The notes: a model not told the origin generated them from the letters alone. A stretch of DNA of 64,000 nt from Enteroscipio rubneri (GCF_002899715.1 NZ_PPEK01000001.1:558001-622000), one strand, 5' to 3'; shown: positions 45,937 to 55,009, counted from the stretch's first letter. Numbers and translations are program-made.

Positions 45937-46041
45937 GCGCTCCCTCCTTCGCCGCCTCGTCTATCGACACCAGTATAGCGCTCCCCGTTGAAGCCGCCGA
46001 CCGTCGGCGCCTCTGTCGCCTCTTCCTGATCGAAACAATGG

Positions 46042-46047
46042 TAGAAT
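46042..46047 (+). promoter_or_regulatory. Candidate -10 of the cobalamin-riboswitch operon
   Basis: TAGAAT at 46042-46047 lies about 20 bp before the first riboswitch stem; the -35 is poor. Confidence 0.3.
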
Positions 46048-46061
46048 GCCTCTCGTTGATT

Positions 46062-46240
46062 GGCTTGGTGGAGCGCGTCGGGCGCGGCGCCGGACCGCCG
46101 ACAAGGCGGTCTGAGGGGAATGCGGGTGCGAATCCCGCGCTATGCCAGTAACCGTAAACGCCGATGAGCGGACTACGATGGCGCGTGGCAGCGCCGTCCC
46201 GTCTCAGACGAGGCAAAGTCGGAATACCTCTCCACCACAC
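46062..46240 (+). ncRNA. Cobalamin riboswitch
   Basis: The conserved B12 aptamer blocks are present: GGGAATGCGGGTGCGAATCCCGC, then ATGCCAGTAACCG (B12-box region, 46141-46153), and CAAAGTCGGAATACCTCTCC near the 3' end. The closing stem pairs GGTGGAG (46067-46073) with CTCCACC (46230-46236). It lies 27 bp before the DUF4430 lipoprotein start, so control is probably at translation of that gene or by early termination. Confidence 0.92.
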
Positions 46241-46267
46241 CTGGAAGCCCTGGAAAGAGAGGTTCTG

Positions 46268-46783
46268 ATGATGTTCCATTCCCTGTTCTCCTCGATCGAC
46301 TTGTCCGAAGCGGCGGGTTCGCTTGCAGCTCGCTCGCGTGTCGGCGCCCGCAGGGCGTGCGCGGCCGTGGCGGCGGCGCTCGTTGCGCTTGCGCTGGCGG
46401 GCGCAACCGGATGCGCCGCTCCCGCTTCGGATTCTTCGAACCAAACAGGTGCCGACGCCGCTTCGCAGCAAGCTTCGATGTCGGTGAACGTTGTCGTCGA
46501 TACGTCGGCTGTCGAAGGGGCGCCCGTGTCCTACGATGCGCCGGTCACGCTCGATGAGGGCGCTTCGGCTTTTGACGCGCTTCAGGCGACCGGCCTTTCC
46601 GTGAACGTGACGGAATCGTCCTATGGCTCGTATGTGAGCGCCGTCGAGGGCTTGGCGGCGGGCGATCATGGCGATATGAGCGGCTGGATGTACGAGGTCA
46701 ACGGCGCTGAAGCCCAGGTTGCTGCCAGCGCGTACGTCCTCAGCAAAGGGGATTCGGTGCGCTGGTACTATACGGTATCGTAG
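46268..46783 (+). CDS. DUF4430 (transcobalamin-like) lipoprotein
   Basis: 171 residues. Basic N-terminus, hydrophobic helix (ACAAVAAALVALALAGATGC) and a likely lipobox ending at GC, so an exported lipoprotein. The rest is a DUF4430 domain, related to the C-terminal domain of intrinsic factor and transcobalamin: VTLDEGASAFDALQATGL, GDMSGWMYEVNGAEAQ, then VLSKGDSVRWYYT. Start at the ATG at 46268, with AGAGAGG upstream. First gene of the B12-riboswitch operon, so a corrinoid-capturing role is the natural reading; direct proof is absent. The EcfT gene follows 6 bp after the stop. Confidence 0.85.
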   Translation: MMFHSLFSSIDLSEAAGSLAARSRVGARRACAAVAAALVALALAGATGCAAPASDSSNQTGADAASQQASMSVNVVVDTSAVEGAPVSYDAPVTLDEGASAFDALQATGLSVNVTESSYGSYVSAVEGLAAGDHGDMSGWMYEVNGAEAQVAASAYVLSKGDSVRWYYTVS

Positions 46784-46789
46784 CCTATC

Positions 46790-47734
46790 ATGCGGACTGC
46801 GGCTTCGAAGGTGCGGTCGGATGAGACGGATCAAACGGGCGGCATGCGTCAAAGGCGTGTCGATGCGGGTCCTACAGCGTTCGATGCCTTCCATCCCATG
46901 GTGTCGCTCTGCTATGTTACGGCTGCCCTCGTCTTCTGCATGGCGGCGATGCAGCCCGTGTATCTGCTCATCTCGTTTGCAGGTGCGTTCGCCTACGGCA
47001 TCGTGTTGAGGGGGCCGCGGACCGCAGTCCGCTCGCTCGCGTGGCAGCTGCCCCTCGTCGTGGTCGTCGCGTTGGCGAACCCGCTGTTTTCCGCGTCTGG
47101 CTCCACGGAGCTGTTTCGCATCGGCTCTCGTGCGTTCTATCTCGAAAGCTTCGCGTTCGGCTCCTGCATGGGCCTTATGCTGGCAACCGTGTTCACGCTG
47201 TTCTCGAATGCGTCGCGCGTTCTGTCTTCCGACAAGATCATGGCGCTGTTCGGTGGTTTTGCGCCAACGATCGGCCTGATGCTGTCCATGACAATGCGGC
47301 TTGTGCCGCAGTTCGTGCGGCGCGGCAGCGATATCGATGCGGTGCAGCGCGCCTGCACGGCTGCCCGCCCTGCTTGTGCGGAGAAGGGCGGCACACGGCG
47401 CGGCTACCTGCGATCGGCTTCAGTGCTGATGGGGTGGAGTATGGAAGACTCGCTCGAGACGGCGGCCGCCATGAAGGCCAAGGGATGGGGCGCCGGTTCG
47501 CGACGTACGACGTACAGGCGCTTTCGGTTTCGGCGTCTCGATGCACTCGCGCTCGCATGGGGTGGCGCGCTCGTGCTGGTGTCCGTGGCAGCGGCCGTGG
47601 CGGCGTGCGGGCAATTCCGATTCTACCCGATCATCGAGGGAGTCGCTCCTTGGTGGAGCTATCTGCCCTACGCCGCGTTCGTCGCCCTGCCGCTAGCGAT
47701 GAGCGCGAAAGAGCGTGCACGATGGCGACCGTAA
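46790..47734 (+). CDS. ECF transporter transmembrane component EcfT
   Basis: 314 residues with about five helices (VSLCYVTAALVFCMAAMQPV, QLPLVVVVALANPLF and others). The cytoplasmic coupling segment has ETAAAMKAKGWGAGSRR, the family Ala-x-Gly signature. The end ALALAWGGALVLVSVAAAVAA is a helix pair. No ribosome site; translation probably coupled to the DUF4430 gene 6 bp upstream. Overlaps the ATPase start by 13 bp. Confidence 0.88.
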   Translation: MRTAASKVRSDETDQTGGMRQRRVDAGPTAFDAFHPMVSLCYVTAALVFCMAAMQPVYLLISFAGAFAYGIVLRGPRTAVRSLAWQLPLVVVVALANPLFSASGSTELFRIGSRAFYLESFAFGSCMGLMLATVFTLFSNASRVLSSDKIMALFGGFAPTIGLMLSMTMRLVPQFVRRGSDIDAVQRACTAARPACAEKGGTRRGYLRSASVLMGWSMEDSLETAAAMKAKGWGAGSRRTTYRRFRFRRLDALALAWGGALVLVSVAAAVAACGQFRFYPIIEGVAPWWSYLPYAAFVALPLAMSAKERARWRP

Positions 47735-49179
47735 AGGCGATCGAGGCACGCGGGCTCGCGTTTTCGTATCCGGACGCGGAACTCGTTGTCGGGCCGCTTG
47801 ACTGGCAGGTGGAGGAAGGGGCATTCCATCTGATCGTGGGCGCTACCGGCAGCGGAAAGACGACGCTTCTGCGCTGCTTGAAGCCAGCGCTCGTTCCGGC
47901 GGGGAGGCGGTATGGGTCGCTCGAGGTATTCGGACGCGCCGTCGACGGGCTCGACGCGCGCGAAGCGGCTGCGACCGTGGGCTATGTCTCCCAAAGCCCC
48001 GAGAACCAGATCGTGTGCGACAGCGTGTGGCACGAGCTGGCCTTCGGGTTGGAGAATCTCGGCATCGCCCAGGATACGATGCGCCGCCGCGTTGCCGAGA
48101 CGGGGCATTTCTTCGGCATCGAGCCGTGGTTTCGCCGATCCGTCGACGAGCTGTCAGGCGGTCAAAAGCAGATGACGACGCTCGCCGGCACCCTGGCCAT
48201 GCAGCCGCGCCTGCTCGTGCTTGACGAACCCACCGCGCTCCTGGATCCCGTGGCCGAGAAAAACTTCCTGCATGCGCTGTTCCGTGTGAACCGTGAGCTG
48301 GGTATTACCGTCGTAGTGGCCGTTCACGAGCCCGAGGCGATGCTCGACTACGCCACCGATGCGGTGGAGCTGGCGGATGGGCGCCTGCGCTCGGTAGCTG
48401 GGTGCGGTAAGGCGAAGACACCGCAGCTTTATGCGCGGCGCGGCGTTCAAGCGACGTTCCCAACCCAAAACGCCGCCCGACCCGCCGTGTGCGTGCGCGA
48501 CGTCCATATGCGATACGATCGTCAGGACGATTGGGTGCTGCGGGGCTTCGATCTGGAGGCGACGGCAGGTTGCATCCATGCTATCGTGGGCGGCAACGGC
48601 TGCGGCAAGTCCACGCTTTTGCGGGTGATTGCCGGCGTGCTGAAACCCGAACGCGGGCGGGTGGATAACCGCTTGGCCGCCTGCCAGGCATTGCTGCCGC
48701 AGGATCCGAAGACGCTGTTCGTATGCGATTCGGTGGCCGACGAACTGCATGAATGGCAGAAAGCTTGCGGATATGACGACTCCGCCGTCGACGATGCGCT
48801 TCTGCGTTTCGGTCTCGCCGGACGCGCAACCAGCCATCCCTACGACGTATCGGGCGGCGAGCAGCAGAAGCTCGCGTTCGCGAAGCTGCTGCTGGCCGAA
48901 CCGGAGCTGCTGCTGCTCGACGAGCCCACGAAGGGGCTCGACGCGCCATCGAAGCTGACCGTCGGGCGTATGCTGCGTGAACGTGCCCGCGCCGGGACGA
49001 CGATCGTCATGGCCACCCATGACCTTTCCTTTGCCGCGCTCGTCTCGGATACGGTTACCATGGTATTCGACGGCGAGGCCGCCTGCACCGAGCCCGCTGC
49101 CGACTTCTTTGCGAACAACCTGTTCTACCGCCCTGCGCAGGACGCTTTCGCGCTCCTATGGAACGAGCAATGCGGATGA
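47722..49179 (+). CDS. Fused ECF transporter ATPase (two ABC domains)
   Basis: 485 residues with two ABC ATPase domains in one chain. Domain 1: Walker A GATGSGKT 40-47, LSGGQKQM 144-151 and LLVLDEPTALLDP. Domain 2: Walker A GGNGCGKS 290-297, VSGGEQQK 376-383 and LLLLDEPTKGLD. The linker between is short. ATG at 47722 lies inside the end of the EcfT gene. The sequence differs clearly from the riboflavin-operon ATPase, so this set is dedicated to its own S component. Confidence 0.92.
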   Translation: MATVKAIEARGLAFSYPDAELVVGPLDWQVEEGAFHLIVGATGSGKTTLLRCLKPALVPAGRRYGSLEVFGRAVDGLDAREAAATVGYVSQSPENQIVCDSVWHELAFGLENLGIAQDTMRRRVAETGHFFGIEPWFRRSVDELSGGQKQMTTLAGTLAMQPRLLVLDEPTALLDPVAEKNFLHALFRVNRELGITVVVAVHEPEAMLDYATDAVELADGRLRSVAGCGKAKTPQLYARRGVQATFPTQNAARPAVCVRDVHMRYDRQDDWVLRGFDLEATAGCIHAIVGGNGCGKSTLLRVIAGVLKPERGRVDNRLAACQALLPQDPKTLFVCDSVADELHEWQKACGYDDSAVDDALLRFGLAGRATSHPYDVSGGEQQKLAFAKLLLAEPELLLLDEPTKGLDAPSKLTVGRMLRERARAGTTIVMATHDLSFAALVSDTVTMVFDGEAACTEPAADFFANNLFYRPAQDAFALLWNEQCG

Positions 49180-50585
49180 GCGGGCAACCGCTGGGCATCG
49201 ATAGCCCTTCCCGTTCTCGTGCCCTCGTGTCCCGCGTTCTCGCGGCGCTTGAGATACCGGCGCTCATCGCGGTGCCCGCAGCGCTGGGACTCTGCGCCTA
49301 CGTGCAGATGGAGCAGGCTGCGCTCTTCACCATGGTTGTGGCGATCGCCGCTGTCGGCGTGTTCTTAGCGGGCTTCGAGACGTCGCGTCCCGCGCTGCGT
49401 CAGATCATGCCCGCAGTCGTGCTCGGAGCGATTGCCGCCGCCGGACGCGTCCTGTTCGCGCCTGTTCCCGACTTCAAACCGGTGTCGGCCGTCTGCATTC
49501 TGGCCGGCGCGGTGTTCGGACGCCGCAGCGGCTTCTTGGTCGGTGCGCTCGCAGCACTCGTGTCGAATTTTTTCTTCGGCCAGGGTCCGTGGACGCCCTG
49601 GCAGATGTACGCCTGGGGGCTCGTCGGCTACCTCGCCGGCATGTTGGCCGACCGCGGATGGCTCGACCGTATGCCGGCGGTGTGCGTTTATGGATTTCTA
49701 TCGGGGCTGCTGTACGGTCTGCTGCTCAACAGCTGGTACATCGTCGGATTCGTCCATCCGCTCACATGGCCTGCGGCGCTCTTCGCGTTCGGCGCGGCGC
49801 TGCCCCTCGATGCTCTGCACGGGGCAGCCTCGGTCGCGTTCCTGCTTGCGCTCTACGCGCCTTGGCGCAGGAAGCTCGAGCGCATCAAGCGCAAGCACGC
49901 CTTGGCGGACAGCGGGCAGGCGGCCTGCAAGCGGACGCGTGCTACAATGCTGCCCGACCGATTGGAAGGGGGAGCGTCCATGGAGGCGCACGAGAACGCG
50001 CTGCACAAGGCGGTCGCCTCGCTCAGACGCGGCGAGGCGGTCATGTTTCCGACGGACACCGTGTACGGGTTGGGGGCGGCCGTTGATTTCGCGGAGGGCC
50101 CCGGTATGCTCTACGATCTCAAGGAGCGCGACCGCGGCAAGCCCATCGCCTGGCTCGTGGGCGATCCGGACGATCTCGACCGCTACGGCGAGGATGTGTC
50201 CGCTTCTGTTCGCGCGCTTGCACGAAGGTTCTGGCCGGGTCCGCTCACGCTCGTCGTGAAAGCAGCTGAGCGCGTTCCCGACTCGTTCCGGTCCGCGGCG
50301 GGCACCATCGGCCTTCGAATGCCGGACGATGCAACGGCGCTCGCGCTCATCGAGGCGGTCGGGTGTCCGCTTGCGACGACGTCGGCGAATCGCTCGGGGA
50401 ACCGGGCGCCGCGTTCGTTCGACGAGCTCGATCCCGCGCTTGTCGAACGCGTGTTCGTCGTGGCGGATCTCGGCGATTCCAAGACGAGCGGACTCGCGTC
50501 CACCGTGCTCGATTGCACCGGCGACGCTCCTCTTGTCGTGCGCCAAGGCGCCATCGCCCTCGAAGATATTCGGCCGCTGCTGTAA
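49158..50585 (+). CDS. ECF S component fused in frame to threonylcarbamoyl-AMP synthase
   Basis: 475-codon frame without a stop that covers two known proteins. Codons 1-about 255 encode a membrane S component: helices IPALIAVPAALGLCAYVQM and LRQIMPAVVLGAIAAAG, then VLFAPVPDFKPVSAVCILAG, GALAALVSNFFFGQGPWTPW and VYGFLSGLLYGLLLN. FxPVSAxxILAGxxxGxxxGFLVGALxALVSNFFFGQGPWTPWQM is a pattern of ECF S components found with DUF4430 genes. Codons 275-475 are a complete TsaC. A basic linker (RRKLERIKRKHALADSGQAA) joins them. ATG choices at 49158, 49170 or 49176 (ATGA with the ATPase stop). The cobalamin riboswitch upstream suggests a corrinoid substrate. Confidence 0.8.
   Translation: MERAMRMSGQPLGIDSPSRSRALVSRVLAALEIPALIAVPAALGLCAYVQMEQAALFTMVVAIAAVGVFLAGFETSRPALRQIMPAVVLGAIAAAGRVLFAPVPDFKPVSAVCILAGAVFGRRSGFLVGALAALVSNFFFGQGPWTPWQMYAWGLVGYLAGMLADRGWLDRMPAVCVYGFLSGLLYGLLLNSWYIVGFVHPLTWPAALFAFGAALPLDALHGAASVAFLLALYAPWRRKLERIKRKHALADSGQAACKRTRATMLPDRLEGGASMEAHENALHKAVASLRRGEAVMFPTDTVYGLGAAVDFAEGPGMLYDLKERDRGKPIAWLVGDPDDLDRYGEDVSASVRALARRFWPGPLTLVVKAAERVPDSFRSAAGTIGLRMPDDATALALIEAVGCPLATTSANRSGNRAPRSFDELDPALVERVFVVADLGDSKTSGLASTVLDCTGDAPLVVRQGAIALEDIRPLL
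49943..49979 (+). promoter_or_regulatory. Internal promoter and ribosome site ahead of tsaC
   Basis: An extended -10, TGC-TACAAT (49940-49948), and a strong ribosome site, GGAAGGGGGAG (49964-49974), stand before the in-frame ATG at 49980. They lie inside the fused reading frame, so tsaC can be made separately. Confidence 0.55.
49980..50585 (+). CDS. tsaC: Threonylcarbamoyl-AMP synthase TsaC (YrdC/Sua5 type), internal start
   Basis: 201 residues. Makes threonylcarbamoyl-AMP for the t6A modification of tRNA position 37, an essential step. Motifs: FPTDTVYGLGA (about 25), LKERDRGKP, RFWPGPLTLVV and TSANRSGN. This is the short form without the Sua5 domain. Strong ribosome site and extended -10 just before the ATG. 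rpiB, glyA, upp and atp follow downstream as in other Gram-positive genomes, so this is the ancestral locus of tsaC. Confidence 0.93.
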   Translation: MEAHENALHKAVASLRRGEAVMFPTDTVYGLGAAVDFAEGPGMLYDLKERDRGKPIAWLVGDPDDLDRYGEDVSASVRALARRFWPGPLTLVVKAAERVPDSFRSAAGTIGLRMPDDATALALIEAVGCPLATTSANRSGNRAPRSFDELDPALVERVFVVADLGDSKTSGLASTVLDCTGDAPLVVRQGAIALEDIRPLL

Positions 50586-50681
50586 CGCTGCTCCCGCCAT
50601 GCGGGGGACCCTTGCCCGATCTTCCGCACCTGCCGTGTCCGCTGCGGGTATACTGGGACAAACTCCTGGGGAGGGGGAAGT

Positions 50682-51662
50682 ATGGCGGAAAGCACGGTTA
50701 CAACCGCGCCGGTGGGGTTCTTGTCCCATGACGGCGTATCTATGATCAAGGGCATCGAGTGGAAGCCAGCCGAGGTCAGGGGAAGAAAGCGCGCCGCGCC
50801 GCGCGGTGTCGTGCAGATCGTTCACGGCATGGTCGAGCATGTGGGGCGCTATGACGAATTCGCCCGCTTCTTGGCGCAGCGCGGATTCGTGGTGTGCGCC
50901 GCCGACCATATCGGTCATGGAAAAAGCGTCTCGTCGCTCGACGATCTGGGCTGCCTGCCCGTCGAAGGCAAGGAGATACTCATCGAGGATGTGCATGAAC
51001 TGCGCAAGACGGTGACGGCGCGCTATTCGCGCCAGACGCCCTGCATCCTGTTCGGCCATTCGATGGGCAGCTTCATTGTGCGCGCCTACCTGGCTCGTCA
51101 TGGCGAGGGGCTTTCCGGCGCGGTGCTCTGCGGGACGGGCCAGCAGCCGCTCGCGTTGTCGAAGGCGGGTAACGCGCTCGCCCGCTTCTTGGCAAAGCGC
51201 AAGGGGTGCTCTTACCGAAGCCCGCTGCTCGATCGCATGGGCGTGGGAGCGTATGCGCGCCAGATCGATAACGCGCGCACGCCGCATGATTGGATATGCA
51301 CGGATCCCGCCGTCGTGGATGCCTATCGTGCCGACGAACTGTGCGGCGCGATGTTCTCCGTCGGCGGCTACGCCTCGCTTACCGACCTCACGGCCGAGGT
51401 CGCCACGGCGCGGTGCGCGTCGCGGGTGCCGAAGGATCTGCCGGTGCTGTTCATCGCCGGGGCCGAGGATCCTGTCGGGGCGTGCGGCAAGGGCGTCGAA
51501 GCCGCTGCCGAGCTCATGCGGCGCGCGGGCGTGCGCGATGTCGAGCTGCATCTGTACGATGGCATGCGCCACGAAATCCTCAACGAACCGGGCCGCACCC
51601 GGGTTTATACTGAGGTGATCGATTGGATTGAGGAGCATGCATGCCGAAACGCTACGTCGTAG
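50682..51662 (+). CDS. Alpha/beta hydrolase, monoacylglycerol-lipase-like
   Basis: 326-residue serine hydrolase of the lysophospholipase group. The nucleophile elbow is FGHSMGSFIVRAYLARHG, the acid falls in LFIAGAEDPVGACG and the histidine in YDGMRHEILNE. VVQIVHGMVEHVGRYDEFAR and GFVVCAADHIGHGKS are the oxyanion and entry segments. GGGGAGGGGGAAG precedes the ATG and TATACT (50649-50654) may be its -10. It overlaps glpK by 22 bp, so glycerol freed from acylglycerol would be phosphorylated by the next enzyme. Confidence 0.88.
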   Translation: MAESTVTTAPVGFLSHDGVSMIKGIEWKPAEVRGRKRAAPRGVVQIVHGMVEHVGRYDEFARFLAQRGFVVCAADHIGHGKSVSSLDDLGCLPVEGKEILIEDVHELRKTVTARYSRQTPCILFGHSMGSFIVRAYLARHGEGLSGAVLCGTGQQPLALSKAGNALARFLAKRKGCSYRSPLLDRMGVGAYARQIDNARTPHDWICTDPAVVDAYRADELCGAMFSVGGYASLTDLTAEVATARCASRVPKDLPVLFIAGAEDPVGACGKGVEAAAELMRRAGVRDVELHLYDGMRHEILNEPGRTRVYTEVIDWIEEHACRNATS

Positions 51663-53146
51663 CGCTCGACCAGGGAACCACCTCGTCGCGCGCGATGCTC
51701 GTCGACGCGCAGGGTCGCGTCGTCGATGCGGTGCAGAACCCGTTCCCTCAGATATACCCGCGGCCTGGCTGGGTGGAGCACGACCCGCGCGACATCCTGA
51801 CGTCGCAGCTTGGCGCTCTCACCGAGCTGCTGGTAGCTCGTAACCTCGGGCCGGACGACATCGACAGCATCGGCATCACGAACCAGCGCGAGACCACGAT
51901 CGTCTGGGATCGCGAGACGGGCGAGCCGGTGTCGAACGCCATCGTGTGGCAGTGTCGTCGCACGGCTCCCATCATCGAGGAACTCGCGATGCGCACGGGC
52001 GTCGCTCGCGAAATCCAGGCCCGGACCGGGCTCGTGCCCGATGCGTACTTCTCCGCGAGCAAGGTGAAGTGGATCCTCGACAACGTCGAGGGCGCGCGCG
52101 AGGCGGCGCAAGCCGGCAGATTGGCGTTCGGAACCGTGGACAGCTGGCTCATCTGGTCGCTCACGCAGGGCCAGGTGCATGCGACCGACGTGACAAATGC
52201 CAGTCGCACCATGCTGTTCAACATTCACGACATGCGCTGGGATCCCTGGCTACTTGAGTTGTTCGATGTGCCCGCATCCATGCTGCCCGAGGTGCGGCCT
52301 TCATCAAGCGAGTTCGGCCGCACGGCGAACCCCGGCATCGTGCCGGGCGTTCCCATCTGCGGCGTCGCAGGCGATCAGCAGGCCGCCCTGTTCGGCCAAT
52401 GTTGCTTCGAGCCGGGCCAAGCGAAGAACACCTACGGCACCGGCTGCTTCCTGCTCATGCACACCGGCTTCGATGCTTGCCGCTCGGAGCACGGGCTGAT
52501 CGCCACCGTCGCCGCTTCGGCGCCCGATACGCCCTGCCCCGAATACGCCCTCGAGGGCAGCGTGTTCGTGGCGGGCGCGCTCTTGCAGTGGCTGCGCGAC
52601 GAGCTGGGACTTGTCGACGATGTGGCCGATACCTCGGCCATCGCCCGAAGCGTCCCCGATACCGGAGGCGTATGCATCGTGCCTGCGTTCACGGGTCTCG
52701 GCGCCCCGCATTGGGATTCCGAGGCGCGCGGAGCCATCTACGGCTTGACGCGCGGCACGACGCGGGCCCACCTCGTGCGAGCGGCACTCGAGTCCCTGGC
52801 CTATCAGGTGCACGATCTCTGCGTGGCCATGGAGGCGGATGCGCAGGTGGCCTTGAGCTCGCTCAACGTGGACGGAGGCGCGTCCGCGAACGATTTTCTC
52901 ATGCAATTCCAAAGCGATATCTTGCGCACGCCTCTGCGCCGTCCGCAGAATACGGAAACCACCGCGCTCGGCGCCGCGTTCCTCGCGGGGCTTTTCACGG
53001 GCTTTTGGAAGGATGCGGACGCTCTGCGCGCGCTTCGCGCTTCGGACGCGGTGTTCGAACCGTGCATGGAAGATGCGCGCCATGCACGGCTGCTCGAAAG
53101 CTGGGCCTGCGCTGTCGCCCGGACGATGTCCAGGCCGTGCTCCTGA
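51641..53146 (+). CDS. glpK: Glycerol kinase
   Basis: 501-residue FGGY kinase that makes glycerol 3-phosphate. VVALDQGTTSSRAMLVDAQG is the ATP phosphate loop, GITNQRETTIVWDRETG and IVWQCRRTA line the substrate site, and KNTYGTGCFLL, PAFTGLGAPHWD and NVDGGASANDFLMQ complete the family pattern. GAGGAG lies before the ATG within the lipase gene. No glpF or glpD adjoins it. Confidence 0.96.
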   Translation: MPKRYVVALDQGTTSSRAMLVDAQGRVVDAVQNPFPQIYPRPGWVEHDPRDILTSQLGALTELLVARNLGPDDIDSIGITNQRETTIVWDRETGEPVSNAIVWQCRRTAPIIEELAMRTGVAREIQARTGLVPDAYFSASKVKWILDNVEGAREAAQAGRLAFGTVDSWLIWSLTQGQVHATDVTNASRTMLFNIHDMRWDPWLLELFDVPASMLPEVRPSSSEFGRTANPGIVPGVPICGVAGDQQAALFGQCCFEPGQAKNTYGTGCFLLMHTGFDACRSEHGLIATVAASAPDTPCPEYALEGSVFVAGALLQWLRDELGLVDDVADTSAIARSVPDTGGVCIVPAFTGLGAPHWDSEARGAIYGLTRGTTRAHLVRAALESLAYQVHDLCVAMEADAQVALSSLNVDGGASANDFLMQFQSDILRTPLRRPQNTETTALGAAFLAGLFTGFWKDADALRALRASDAVFEPCMEDARHARLLESWACAVARTMSRPCS

Positions 53147-53201
53147 ACGCGAGCTGCTGCGCGTATCAGAAGGATCGGGAGTCTGAGGAAGGATACAGGA
53201 T

Positions 53202-53642
53202 ATGAAGATCAGCATCGCAAGCGACCATGCAGGCTTCGAGCAGAAGCAGGGGCTCGTTGACTATCTGGTCGCGCAAGGCCACGACGTGATCGATCGCGGA
53301 CCGGACTCCGATGAGCGTGTCGACTATCCCGACTACGCTGCGCTCGTTGCGCGCGACGTGGCGGGCGGCGCGGCCGAGCGCGGTGTGCTCGTGTGCGGTA
53401 CAGGCATCGGCATGGCCGTGGCTGCGAACAAGGTTCGCGGCATCCGCGCCGTGAACGTGGTCACCCCTCGCTTCGCCGAACTTTCGCGCGAGCACAACGA
53501 TGCGAACATCGTCGCGCTTTCCGGTCGCTTCGTCGACGTGGATGTGAACCGGGCCATTCTCGATGCGTTTCTCGCCACCCCCTTCGGCGAGGGCCGCCAC
53601 GCGGGTCGTGTCGAGAAGATCAAGGCGCTCGAAGAGGGGTGA
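53202..53642 (+). CDS. rpiB: Ribose 5-phosphate isomerase B
   Basis: 146 residues. Interconverts ribose 5-phosphate and ribulose 5-phosphate. ASDHAGFEQK at the start, CGTGIGMAVAANKVRGIRA with the catalytic Cys, and SREHNDANIVALSGR are the family motifs. GGAAGGA precedes the ATG. Part of the conserved tsaC-rpiB-glyA-upp order, although lipase and glpK have come between tsaC and rpiB. Confidence 0.95.
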   Translation: MKISIASDHAGFEQKQGLVDYLVAQGHDVIDRGPDSDERVDYPDYAALVARDVAGGAAERGVLVCGTGIGMAVAANKVRGIRAVNVVTPRFAELSREHNDANIVALSGRFVDVDVNRAILDAFLATPFGEGRHAGRVEKIKALEEG

Positions 53643-53751
53643 GTGGCGCTTTCTGGCCTCCTGCGCCGCCTGCAGACCAGCGCGGTTGCGGATGTGCTAG
53701 CATATCGACCGACGCAAAACAGCTTGCTCCGCCTTCGAAAGGATGCCCGTC

Positions 53752-55008
53752 ATGGCTTTGACCTATCTGCCCGATTCCGACCCTGCCGTCGCCGACGCCC
53801 TGCGCCAAGAGCTTACTCGCGAGCGCGACTCCATTGAGCTCATCGCTTCGGAAAACTTCACGTCGCCCGCTGTCATGGAGGCCGTGGGCAGCGTGCTCAC
53901 CAATAAGTACGCCGAGGGCTATCCGCGCAAACGCTATTATGGCGGCTGCGAAAAGGTGGACATTGTCGAGGATCTGGCGCGTGATCGCGCATGCGCGCTG
54001 TTCGGAGCAGGTTATGCGAACGTACAGCCCCACTGCGGCGCGAATGCGAACTTCGGCGCCTACGCAGCGCTCCTCGAGCTGGGCGACACGGTGTTGGGCA
54101 TGAGCTTGGACCAGGGCGGACACCTCACGCACGGCTCGCCTGTGAACTTCTCGGGGCGCTACTACCGCTTCGCCAGCTACGGCGTGGATCCCAAGACCGA
54201 GACCATCGACTACGACGAAGTCGAGCGCATCGCCAAAGAGGTGCAGCCGAAGCTCATCGTGGGCGGCGCGTCGGCCTACCCCCGCATCATCGACTTCGAG
54301 CGCATGGGCGCCATCGCGCGCGAGGTGGGCGCGTACTTTATGGTGGACATGGCCCACATTGCCGGCCTCGTGGCCGCCGGCGCGCACCCGAGTCCCGTGC
54401 CGCACGCCGACGTGGTCACGTCCACCAGCCACAAGACCCTGCGCGGACCGCGCGGCGGCTTCATCCTCTCGAACGACGAGGACATAGCCAAGCGCGTGGA
54501 CAAGGCCGTGTTCCCCGGCGCGCAGGGCGGCCCGCTCATGCACGTCATCGCCGGTAAGGCCGTCGCGTTCGGCGAGGCCGCGCAGCCCTCTTATAAGGAG
54601 TACATCGGCCATGTGGTGGAGAACGCCGCACGTCTGGGACAGGGCATGATGGACGGCGGCCTGCGCCTCGTCTCCGGCGGCACCGACAACCACCTGTGCC
54701 TCGTGGACCTCACGCCCGCCGACGTCACCGGCAAGGACGCCGAGAAGCTTTTGGAGAGCGTGGGCCTGACGGCGAACAAGAACTCCATCCCCAACGAGAC
54801 CCGCTCGCCCTTCGTCACAAGCGGCATCCGCGTGGGCAGCGCTGCGGCCACGACACGCGGTTTCACCGCCGAGGATTTCTACGAGGTGGGCCAGCTCATC
54901 GCCGCTACGGTGTTCAACGCCGAGAGCGAGTCGAGGCTCGCCGACATCCGCGCCAAGGTAGATGCCCTCTTGGCCGCTCATCCGCTCTATCCCGAACTGG
55001 CCTACTAG
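53752..55008 (+). CDS. glyA: Serine hydroxymethyltransferase
   Basis: 418 residues. Converts serine and tetrahydrofolate to glycine and methylene-tetrahydrofolate. [34 protein letters not shown], then [16 protein letters not shown] with the PLP-binding Lys228. ATG at 53752 has GAAAGGATG 7 nt upstream; an in-frame ATG at 53743 is a less likely start. upp begins 1 bp after the stop. Confidence 0.97.
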   Translation: MALTYLPDSDPAVADALRQELTRERDSIELIASENFTSPAVMEAVGSVLTNKYAEGYPRKRYYGGCEKVDIVEDLARDRACALFGAGYANVQPHCGANANFGAYAALLELGDTVLGMSLDQGGHLTHGSPVNFSGRYYRFASYGVDPKTETIDYDEVERIAKEVQPKLIVGGASAYPRIIDFERMGAIAREVGAYFMVDMAHIAGLVAAGAHPSPVPHADVVTSTSHKTLRGPRGGFILSNDEDIAKRVDKAVFPGAQGGPLMHVIAGKAVAFGEAAQPSYKEYIGHVVENAARLGQGMMDGGLRLVSGGTDNHLCLVDLTPADVTGKDAEKLLESVGLTANKNSIPNETRSPFVTSGIRVGSAAATTRGFTAEDFYEVGQLIAATVFNAESESRLADIRAKVDALLAAHPLYPELAY

Positions 55009-55009
55009 T

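Noticed and set aside
47041-47721. N-terminal extension of the second ECF ATPase
   Set aside because: The open frame runs back through the EcfT gene, but ABC homology begins exactly at the ATG at 47722.
53643-53751. Glycine riboswitch before glyA
   Set aside because: The gap is only about 110 bp and lacks the conserved aptamer blocks; it holds just a spacer and a ribosome site.
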